Of a DNA stretch of 64,000 nt, positions 56,183 through 64,000 are shown one piece after another. The stretch spans positions 441,937,502-442,001,501 of the forward strand of contig OZ010794.1 in NCBI GenBank assembly GCA_963932465.1. Direction: 5' to 3'. Numbering within the stretch: the first letter of the stretch is position 1; each line of letters opens with the position of its first letter. The translations under genes were made by a program, and so were the position numbers. The notes below the pieces were generated by a model. That model ran no database searches. It was not told where the DNA came from and saw only the letters and a list, made by a program, of their open reading frames with translations. This DNA comes from Maratus speciosus. Its lineage: Eukaryota > Arthropoda > Arachnida > Araneae > Salticidae.

Positions 56183-57909
56183 TAGGGATGTACCGAATAT
56201 TCGGAATCTATTCTGTATTCGGCCTTTTCGGCCATGTTACCGAATATTCGGTTAGGCCGAATATCAAGATATTCGGCCAAACCGAATACTTAAAAAAACT
56301 TTTAAAACATTTTTAAAAATCTTACACAATTTCTACTTTTAACTGTCAACTTATAAAGATTTTCATAATAATTAGAAACAGAATCATATTTAAGTAAAAG
56401 AGAATGTTTTTTCGTTATTTGCTTTTTGTAAAGTATTACTTAAGAAAATTAACCATTAATGGGGATTTTCATAGGAATTAACAATGTAAAAAGGCAAGTT
56501 CCTGAACCTTTTCTAGTAAATAATATGTTTCTTGCTTTTTCGCAAAAAAGTTCTAACACTTCTAATCAAAACAGAAAAACTTTCAGCGTTGATAATGCAC
56601 ATCAAGAAAGCCAATTTTTGCTCAGAAAACCATAATCACAATCCACTTATTCAGTTATAAATAAAGCGTATTTCATCTCATTCGAGGTCAAACTTGGATT
56701 ATCATTTGTTAACCCTAACGAAGATATCATAGCTATATTTTTAACAAACTTGCTTTGATTTCTGTGAAATATAGTATGATGAGAAGTGCTGGAAATTGCC
56801 ACTTTTCATGTTTAAACAACTATGAGGTAGACATTCCTTTATTCAGAATGCAATTTATAGTATTTATACTGTATCACTGGACAAAATTCAGTCATTTTCA
56901 ATGATATCGTCACATTTAATACAAACTAAATTAATATGAAACAAATCTTGAAAAAATATCTTCATTTACTGATAAAGTTGTGAACGAAAATTCAGTTTCG
57001 GCTTGTAGTTGCACACCCAGAATTTTTGACTGAATATATTGTAATTTTGATGGAATAAATGGAGTGAGGTGTTGTTTCTTGTTCAAAATTTTTTTGTCTT
57101 GACCACATTATCTCTGTTGAAAGTTTGTTACAATTTTTTTATGAACAATGTGTATGTTTACAATCTCTAAAAATAATCGCCCATACGAAACACTGATCTA
57201 AGATGCATTTAAAAACTTCCTTGCTAAATCAAAGACAGTAGAAAAGTTATTTTTGCTGAGTTGTCTGTTTTAGAATGAAAAAAAAAATTATTCACTTGGT
57301 TTAATTCATCAGAAGAAGCTATGATATATCAAACTTTTTTAATTAATAAAATTTTAAAATTCTCTTCTTAAATACCTCAAAGCAGATTTTTTTTCATGTA
57401 TAAAGTTTACTTGTAAAAAGTTCTTGTTTATCAATATGTAAGTTTCTGCATTAAATATTATGCAAAATTATTTTAAAATTTAACATTTTAATGCCTTTAA
57501 TCTTTGAAATATAAAAGTATTCAATCAGCCGAATACTTGGTATTTAGCCGAATAGTTACTACTCGGCTGGACTAATATTCGGAATTCGGCCTAACAGTTA
57601 ATTCGGCTATCCAAATATTCGGTATACGGTTCACCTGTAGGCCGAATATTTGGTAGAAAAGTTATTTTTGCGAAGTTGTTTGTTTCAGAATTTAAAAAAA
57701 AAAAAAAAATATTCACTTGGTTTAATTCACCAGAAGAAGCTATGAAACACGAAACTTTTTTAATTAATAGAATTTTAAAATATTCGACCAGCCGGATATT
57801 TGGTATCTGGCCGAATAGTTACTACTCGGCTAGCCGAATATTCGGTATTCGGTTCGCTTGTAGGCCGAATATTTGGTATTCGGTCAAAATCACTATTCGG
57901 TACATCTGA
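56183..57909. mobile_element. hAT-like element with ATTCGG-rich ends
   Basis: Left TAGGGATGTACCGAATATTC and right (reverse) TCAGATGTACCGAATAGTG, with many CCGAATATTCGG words at both sides. No matching 8-bp flanks, so the right border may be eroded. The part 57237-57370 is repeated at 57648-57790. Confidence 0.65.
57237..57790 (+). repeat. About 410-bp internal tandem duplication
   Basis: GTAGAAAAGTTATTTTTGC ... TTCACTTGGTTTAATTCA-C ... GAAGAAGCTATGA ... AATTTTAAAAT occurs twice, each followed by AGCCG-ATA-TTGGTAT and GAATAGTTACTACTCGGCT. Confidence 0.8.
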
Positions 57910-58488
57910 TGTAATTTTATTACACCGTTTTAATTTTCTTTGATAAGAAATAATTCCCGGTTCTCTCTTATTTTTCGAGACAATACAACAGTAAACTTCT
58001 GGCGACATCCTGTCCCCCGAAAAAACAGCGAAATATACACACCCCGTAGCTTTCAGAGTCCAGCAAAATGAATTTTAACGAAAAAGAAATATGGATTAAA
58101 TATTATATAAAGAAATATATAATATTTAATCTTCTAAGGGATACTGTATCATGGACCTCCCCCTCCCCCTCCCACCCCTTCTTACATCCATGGAATAGCT
58201 AAAAAGTGAAATTGCAATCGACTACGAGCGAAAAAAAAATGACATAATGCAAAGAGAAAGGAAGTTTCTAATTAGTAAATATTTAATAATTTTAAATATG
58301 CTTTGAAATTGTTTTCTGTTTTGTAATAAATTTTGTAATATGTTTTTAAAAATTCTTAAAAAAAAAGGAAAAAAATCGGAGCCAAATGATGCAGCTTTTG
58401 AACGAAAGTGAAATTACCGAATGTATATGAGTTTACCGAAGTGGGGGGGTGTCGCACCCCCCACACCCCCCCTGTAGCTACGTCCCTG

Positions 58489-58496
58489 TATACTAC
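58489..58496 (+). repeat. Right target-site duplication of the 13.3-kb element
   Basis: TATACTAC, identical to 45206-45213. Confidence 0.85.
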
Positions 58497-58515
58497 GTAT
58501 GATGGGTAAGTAATA

Positions 58516-58850
58516 GACCGATGGCGTCTATACAAAACCCCACCTCATCGAGTTCACGGCTGAAATTTTAGGATTAGTTAAATTTCAATTAGCATATTAA
58601 AATGCAACTGGTCTGCCAAGTCATATCTTTGTGGAAATCAACTGCAGACCCAACATGGAGTCAAAGAGGATTAGATGCAAGATAACACAATTGTAAATCT
58701 ACCAATCAACCACTAAAATTGCGTCTGCAGGTGGTTTCCATCAAGATGTGAATTGGCACGCATTTTAATATGGGAATCGAGTTTTAACCAATCTTAATGT
58801 TTCAGCCGTGAACTTAATGAGGTGATAGTTTATGAATCCGCCACCCGGTC
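58516..58850. mobile_element. TA-flanked palindromic MITE
   Basis: Ends GACCGATGGCG and (reverse) GACCGGGTGGCG with TA outside both. Long arms contain CACCTCATCGAGTTCACGGC ... and the inverse GCCGTGAACTTAATGAGGTG, about 130 bases each. Non-coding. Confidence 0.7.
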
Positions 58851-58933
58851 TAAGACTTTACCAATGAAGCCTTACCTGGACTTTGGTCCTACTTTTAAAT
58901 AATCTCAACGCAGTATTATTTCAAAATCTATAC

Positions 58934-60500
58934 GGGAGATTCTCAAAAGGTGGGATCATTAAACGTTAACTAAATGTAATTTTTAAAATTATAAAATTTA
59001 AGGCCATTTTTTTAAAATTTTGTCTATAAATATAATATATAAATATTTTTAATAGTATGTCTACAAAATTATGCATAAACATTAAAAGACAGCAACTATT
59101 CTGGAAAATTAATTATTCAAGCACTTAATTAGCAGTTGTGTACGTTACAAATTTTGGACATTTTTTCGCACGTACGTTGCAGATTTTGGACATTGCTCTT
59201 AGTAATTAAACAATTCTTAAGACTAAGAATGTAGTAAATGTGTCCTATAATTGTATGTGTATACATATATATGTATAATTAACTTTTTGTTATCAAGTAA
59301 TAATAATAATAATAAAATCAAATGCTTTGTGTACGTTACTTTCGGACATAACAAAATACAGAAAAATTCTTTATAGAAAAGTCCTTCTATCTTCAAACAA
59401 GTTGGAAATTGCTCGTCAAACGTGGCAAATGAGGTGCGTTCGTACTATAACTAGTTTTATAATTATTTTTTGCACCCCATATTGTACTGAATGTATACTT
59501 TTTTGCACTTCATAAAGCGCATAGTCTGATACATCATTAAAATGCACTTCCAATAATTTTTTCCCATTCCCCGTAATGTAACGGAACACTTTTGACTGTC
59601 CCTGTAATTAAACTATACATCCGATTTTTCTAAAATTTGAAATATCTCAACAAAACTTTGCAACAATTATATCTTTAAAATTTCAGACCATTCGGAAGGC
59701 TGTAATATCATTAAAATGCACTTGCAATAATTTTTCCCATTGGCCGTAATGTAAAGAAAAACTTTTGACTGTCCCTGTAATTAAACTATACATCCGATTT
59801 TCATAAAATTTGAAATGGCTCGACAAAATTTTACAACAGTTATAGCTTTAAAATTTCAGACCATTCGGAAGGCTGTAATATCATTAAAATGCACTTGCAA
59901 TAATTTTTCCCATTGGCCGTAATGTAAAGAAAAACTTTTGACTGTCCCTGTAATTAAACTATACATCCGATTTTCATAAAATTTGAAATGGCTCGACAAA
60001 ATTTTGCAACAATCATATATTTGAAATTTCAGACCATTCGGTTGGGTAGTTTTTGCTCTGTTACATGCGGACAGACAGACGGACGGACTGAACGACGACT
60101 ATAGGTGCTACGTATTTATATAATTACGAACGCACCTAAAAAGCAATAAATCAGCCTGCCGTCTCTTAACGAAATTATCAAAAAATCATCCGTTTCCTTT
60201 ATGCATTCGTTGTTTACCATTAGAACCACCTGGAAAAAAGTTAAAACTCTTTTTCTTGGTGGTACATTGGAGCAGTTAACGTTATGAATGTCCGAAATTG
60301 GCTTCTTTAGTATAAAATAATAAAATTTTAGGATATTTATACAAAGCTTTTACAATAAATTATGTCATTTTCTGTCTTTGAATAGAATTAAAAACTCAGT
60401 GTAAAAAATAAAAATAAATAAAGTCAATGATAATTAAAGTTATGTTTGAAAGGCTTAAAGTTATGACGTGTGTCCAGTGCCCACCTTTTGAGAATCGCCC
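58934..60500. mobile_element. TIR element (GGGAGATTCTCAAAAGGTGGG ends) hosting E5
   Basis: The 21-bp ends GGGAGATTCTCAAAAGGTGG-G and (reverse) GGGCGATTCTCAAAAGGTGG-G differ at one base. GGACATT/AATGTCC words recur inside. The hairpin-ended element 59432-60137 is nested in it. No target duplication or coding region recognised; superfamily unknown. Confidence 0.7.
59432..60137 (-). mobile_element. Hairpin-ended element 2 (E5) with 178-bp array
   Basis: Left end AGGTGCGTTCGTA; right end is the hairpin AGGTGCTACGTA ... TACGAACGCACCT whose outer strand is the inverse of the left end. Next to the hairpin is GGACAGACAGACGGACGG. The interior is about three 178-bp units with CATTTTAATGATAT-type, CCATTGGCCGTAATGTAA and CTTTTGACTGTCCCTGTAAT words. 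Nearly identical family to 63344-64000, opposite strand. Confidence 0.75.
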
Positions 60501-61462
60501 ATATATCTGTTTAAAACACAAGCCTGTTTTATTCGCCATCTGCCCTGAGCTATTTACTGAACCAATGTTAATATATATCAGCAACTGCTACCCACATGTT
60601 CTAACAGTCCTAAATCTGTTTGCATCCTCACATGCTTTAATATGGTGAGTCAACTTTTTGAAGTTTTGGATCCTAGTATGTAATTGAGGTATTGTGCTCT
60701 AATAATTTTTAATATCCTGTGTGAGGTGTATCTTCCTTTAGATCTCTTGAATTTTATCATTTATTTTCTTTTGTGATGCGCTATTAGATGCTAAATTTTG
60801 TCATTTTATGCTTAATGCCGACAAAATTGTATGAAATAACGCATCTTCACTATGAATTAACCAACAAGCACCTCTGATGATTCTGTGGGTTATTCATAGT
60901 TTCTTATTTTACAGAGTGGTTTCCTATGTTTATATCTTGTTCATCTTTAGAATTTTACCATATGTTTATATATTTGTGATTTTATCTTTATTATATATAT
61001 ATGATATATTACCAGAAAGCTGCATTTTTGTAGATGAGCTCATGCTAGCTATTTTTATAATTATTTCCATTTTAATATTTTATTAAATTATTTTTATTTG
61101 ACTCAATCTGGTTTTTGTATGTAAAGATGGGATTTGATACGATAGCATTATAAAAATTATGTACAAAGGTGTGTTATCGATGACAATACAACATTTTAAG
61201 ATTTTTATTACCTAATTATAAATTAATATTTTAATTTTAAGTCTTTTTTCCGTTAGTTTGCCATAGTCGATGCATCGTCAAATATTCTCAGTCACGCGTA
61301 TGACTCCACGGGAGTAAAGGGGAAAAATGGATACAATTATGGGACAAAAAAATGATCGCCCAAAATACGCCAAATGGCTGCTCTGCAAAAATGAAATATT
61401 TAAGCGGTTAAAAAGTACAAAATAAATTATAAATAAAGCTAGTTGGATGTGCCAGTCCCAAA
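60501..61462. other. AT-rich DNA, no supported gene
   Basis: A 73-codon frame (60427-60648) starts within the TIR element and ends near a GTGAGT donor-like site, without a domain. A hydrophobic 69-codon frame (60877-61086) is an AT-rich artefact candidate. Nothing else recognised. Confidence 0.45.
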
Positions 61463-62994
61463 ACTTTCTTCTATCTTATACATCTTAATATTTCAAACAG
61501 TAGTTACACATGTTAATACTTCAGTATTATTAGTTCAATACTATACCAACTTTCATTTTCTTCCTAAATTTCTGCTTCAGTCAATTAAACGGACTAAAAA
61601 CGAGTTAATCTATATCATGATATCTGTTAAAATTAATACTTTTTCCTTATTCTGTTGTTATCAGCTGTTTGCGAATAGCCGGCTTAGCAGGGAGCAAGAT
61701 TGCGCCGCTGTACGAGCCGACGATGGACGAAAAATTAAGAAAAGTATACAAAAATCGCTATCACAGACCCGCTTTACTGCGCAATATTTCCAAATTCAAG
61801 GAGGACCTGTTGGCCAATGTCAAAGTCGCTATTACAGCGCCCCCCCCCCCCCTTCAGGAAGATATTTTTTCAAATTCAGGGAGGGCTTGCTTGCCATAGC
61901 CAGAAACATACACAAAAAATTTGGTTCGATTCTATGCATAACTTCATACACTTTTCGATGGTACAATAATGAAAATGGTACTGACATCGCACTTATAGCG
62001 CCCCTTTCTGGCGGATTTTTTTTCAATTTCAGGGAGGACCTACTGACTGTAGCCTTACACATACACAAAAAATTTGGTTCAATTCTATGCATAATTTTAT
62101 ACAGTTTTCGATGGTACAGTAATGAAAATGGCACAGTGCCCACTTCCGACAGATTTTTTTCAAATTCAGGGAGGACTTGCTTGCTATAGCCAGAAACATA
62201 CACAAAAAATTTGGTTCATTTCTATGCATAACTTCATGCACTTTTCTATGGTACAATAAAGAAAATGGCACAGACATCGCAATTATAGAGCCCCCTTCTG
62301 GCGGAATTTTTTCAACTTCAGGAAGGACCTACTGACCATAGCCTTACACATACACAAAAAATTCGGTTCAATTCTATGTATAATTTTATACAGTTTTCGA
62401 TGGTACAATAATGAAAATAGCACAGCGTCCCCTTCCGGCAGATTTTTTTCTAATTCAGGGAAGACTTGCTTGCCATAGCCAGAAACATACACAAAATATT
62501 TGGTTCAATTCTATGCATAACTTCATACACTTTTCGATGGCACAATAAGGAAAATGGTACAGACATCGCAATTATAGCGCCCCTTCCGGCGGAATTTTTC
62601 CAAATTCAGGGAGGACCTTCATGCCATGACCAAAAACATACACAAAAATTTTGGTTCAATTCTATGCGTAACTTCATACACTTTTCGATGGTACAATATT
62701 CAAAACGGCACAAAAATCCCTATTACAGCGCCCCCTACCAGCAATTTTTTCCAAATTAAGGAAGGACCTGCTTGCCATAGCCAAAAACTTTTTACAAAAA
62801 TTCGGTTCAATTCTATACATAACTTCATACACTTTTTGATGGTACAATGGCGACAGACACACGGACAGACAGACATTTTCTATAAACATGTTTTTCGGGA
62901 TCTCTGACCCTTAAAGCGTGTAAATCCGTCGAAAACCGGAAGTCGAAAAAAATTTCGATTACAATACTTTCTTCTATTGAAGATAGAAGAAAGT
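61463..62994 (-). mobile_element. Hairpin-ended element 3 (E6) with 148-bp array
   Basis: Left end ACTTTCTTCTATCTT; right end hairpin ACTTTCTTCTAT-TGAAG-ATAGAAGAAAGT (62966-62994), whose outer strand is the inverse of the left end. Near the right end are ACGGACAGACAGAC and ATGTTTTTCGGGATCTCTGA, shared with E4 (about 45120). The interior is the 148-bp array. The 248-codon open frame 61443-62189 is repeat-driven with no domain. Confidence 0.7.
61795..62850 (+). repeat. 148-bp tandem array with alternating unit types
   Basis: Unit: CAGGGAGGACCT, TGCCATAGCCAGAAACATAC, AAAAATTTGGTTCAATTCTA, TGCATAACTTCATACACTTT, CGATGGTACAATAATGAAAA, then CATCGCAATTATAGCGCCCC. Type A (GCTTGCCATAGCCAGAAAC) near 61885, 62182, 62470, and diverged A near 62617 and 62768. 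Type B (ACTGACTGTAGCCTTACAC) near 62040 and 62330. Confidence 0.9.
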
Positions 62995-63014
62995 AAAAAT
63001 TAAGCGTAATCTTT

Positions 63015-63343
63015 CTATTCTTTGAAAGGAAAAAAAATAGAAATAGACGCTGTCACTGCCGCCGTAAATGAATTTTTGGTGGCCGGAGATTTTTTTTCGT
63101 TGATGCTAAGAAGACTATTGCATATGAAAATAAAAAAATTTGTAGAGTAGAGAAATGCTTGATGAACACGCTGAAGCAAGCAGTTTTTAAATCGAAGAAT
63201 TATGTAAAGAGCTATTTAATGTTGAAGTCGGTCGAAAAAATTCCGTTAAAAAATTTTATTGGATCAAAAAATATGCATAGGAATTCAATAATGTTTTCTA
63301 GAGATAAACTTCACAAACTTGCGGTGTGCAGACTGCGCTTTTT
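63015..63343 (+). mobile_element. Diverged Helitron family 1 fragment
   Basis: GACGCTGTCACTGCCGCCG ... GTGGCCGGAGATTTTTTTTC ... TTGATGAACACGCTGAAGCA ... AATCGAAGAATTATGTAAAG ... GGTGTGCAGACTGC parallels 3310-3610. It is cut off at 63344 by the next element. Confidence 0.65.
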
Positions 63344-64000
63344 TAGGTGCGTTCGTAATTATATAAATACGTAGCACCTATAGTCGTCGTTCAGTCCGTC
63401 TGTCTGTCCTTCTGTCTGTCCGTCCGTCCGCATATAACAGAGCAAAAACTACCCGACCGAATGATCTGAAATTTTTAATATATAGTTGCTGCAAAATTTT
63501 GTCGAGCCATTTCCAATTTTATGAAAATCAGATGTATAGTTTAATTACAGGGACAGTCAAAAGTTTTTCTTTACATTACGGCCAATGGGAAAAATTATTG
63601 CAAGTGAATTTTAATGATGTTACAGACTTCCGAATGGTCTGAAATTTTTAATATATAATTGCTGCAAAATTTTGTCGAGCCATTTCCAATTTTATGAAAA
63701 TCGGATGTATAGTTTAATTACAGGGACACCCAAAAGTTTTCCGTTACATTACGGCCAATGGGAAAAAATTATAGCAAATGCATTTTAATGATTTTACAGC
63801 CTTCCGAATGGTCTGAAATTTTTAATATATAATTACTGCAAAATTTTGTTGAGCCATTTCCAATTTTATGAAAATCGGATGTATAGTTTAATTACAGGGA
63901 CACCCAAAAGTTTTCCGTTACATTATAGCAATGGGAAAAAATTATTGCAAATGCATTTTAATGATTTTACAGCCTTCCGAATGGTCTGAAATTTTAAATA
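63344..64000 (+). mobile_element. Hairpin-ended element 4 (E7), runs off the window
   Basis: Begins with the hairpin AGGTGCGTTCGTA-ATTATATAAA-TACGTAGCACCT, then GTCCGTCTGTCTGTCC and the 178-bp units (starts at about 63543, 63720, 63897) with TTAATTACAGGGACA-TCAAAAG, TTACATTACGGCCAATGGGA and CTTCCGAATGGTCTGAAAT. The far end lies outside. Confidence 0.75.

Larger units (their letters stand above)
45214..58488. mobile_element. 13.3-kb hAT-type TIR element, composite
   Basis: Ends CAGTGGCGTAGCTAGAG and (reverse) CAGGGACGTAGCTACAG both continue into a G-run, GTGTGG and then TTTACCGAATGT. TATACTAC flanks both sides exactly. The flanks rejoin into the terminal hairpin of the host element E4. It carries nested elements (45388-50963, 51072-53518, 54099-54975, 56183-57909) and no hAT transposase. 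Its original body is probably only a few hundred bases to a few kb, enlarged by later insertions and array growth. Confidence 0.8.
44165..58511 (-). mobile_element. Hairpin-ended element 1 (E4), split by the 13.3-kb element
   Basis: Left end ACTTACCCATCAT (44165). The right end lies beyond the insertion: joining 45213 to 58489 gives ACTTACCC-TATACTACGTATGAT-GGGTAAGT, a hairpin whose outer strand is the inverse of the left end. Inside the right end are CCAGACGGACGG (about 45088) and ATGTTTTTCGGAATCTCC, TTTCGATT text shared with 61463-62994. Its own length is about 1.07 kb. A 145-codon frame at 44748-45185 has no domain and is not called. Confidence 0.65.

Noticed and set aside
61443..62189. 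248-codon open frame
   Set aside because: More than half is the 148-bp array in frame; no start context, domain or conserved composition.

Overview
The window looks like nuclear DNA from an animal with an AT-rich, transposon-dense genome. I infer an arthropod, possibly a chelicerate, from the THAP and RING exons, the Penelope-like element, the mariner remnant, the Helitrons and the many hAT, piggyBac and pogo type MITEs. The species cannot be fixed from the sequence. There are no operons, no bacterial-type genes, no recognisable tRNA or rRNA and no CRISPR array. Most of the 64 kb is layered mobile DNA.

Host-gene evidence is thin. A THAP zinc-finger first exon ends at a splice donor (1984-2084), with an NRF-1 type palindrome upstream. 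A RING-finger terminal exon has an acceptor in front and AATAAA behind (29943-30146). A possible terminal exon of unknown identity lies on the minus strand (42670-42888). Transposon coding remnants are a Penelope-like reverse transcriptase/GIY-YIG gene broken by a stop and a frameshift (47003-48636) with an inverted partial copy beside it (46306-46992), a broken mariner transposase (33435-33948), and a short unrecognised coding-like fragment (35994-36269).

Layout. 1-9 kb: a dispersed repeat, the THAP exon, and two inverted Helitrons (3289-6012 and 7066-8360). The first is split by a hAT-type element with 8-bp target duplications and the second sits inside a palindromic element. 8.9-14.2 kb: TTAA-flanked MITEs and AT-rich DNA. 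14.2-16.3 kb: a 706-bp hAT-type element, then hairpin-headed repeat units. 16340-24797: an 8.46-kb hAT-type element with exact 8-bp duplications that holds a 76-bp satellite array plus nested MITEs. 24.8-34.2 kb: the interrupted repeat array resumes, followed by pogo-like, hAT-like, CACTA-like and mariner elements and the RING exon. 34910-37746: a 2.8-kb TIR element. 38-44.2 kb: tandem repeats and MITE clusters. 44165-58511: a hairpin-ended element split by a 13.3-kb hAT-type element (45214-58488). That element in turn contains a 5.6-kb hAT-type element with the Penelope copies, and a 2.4-kb TIR element filled with a 33-bp minisatellite. 58.5-64 kb: more TIR elements, three of them of the hairpin-ended class.

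The most unusual signal is a recurrent architecture (44165-58511, 59432-60137, 61463-62994, 63344-end): a short terminal inverted repeat that is folded into a hairpin at one end, then a GTCC/GAC-rich stretch, then a tandem array. The terminal sequences differ between elements while the design is kept. Also notable are very long non-coding TIR elements whose exact target duplications can be read directly and which carry satellite arrays as cargo.
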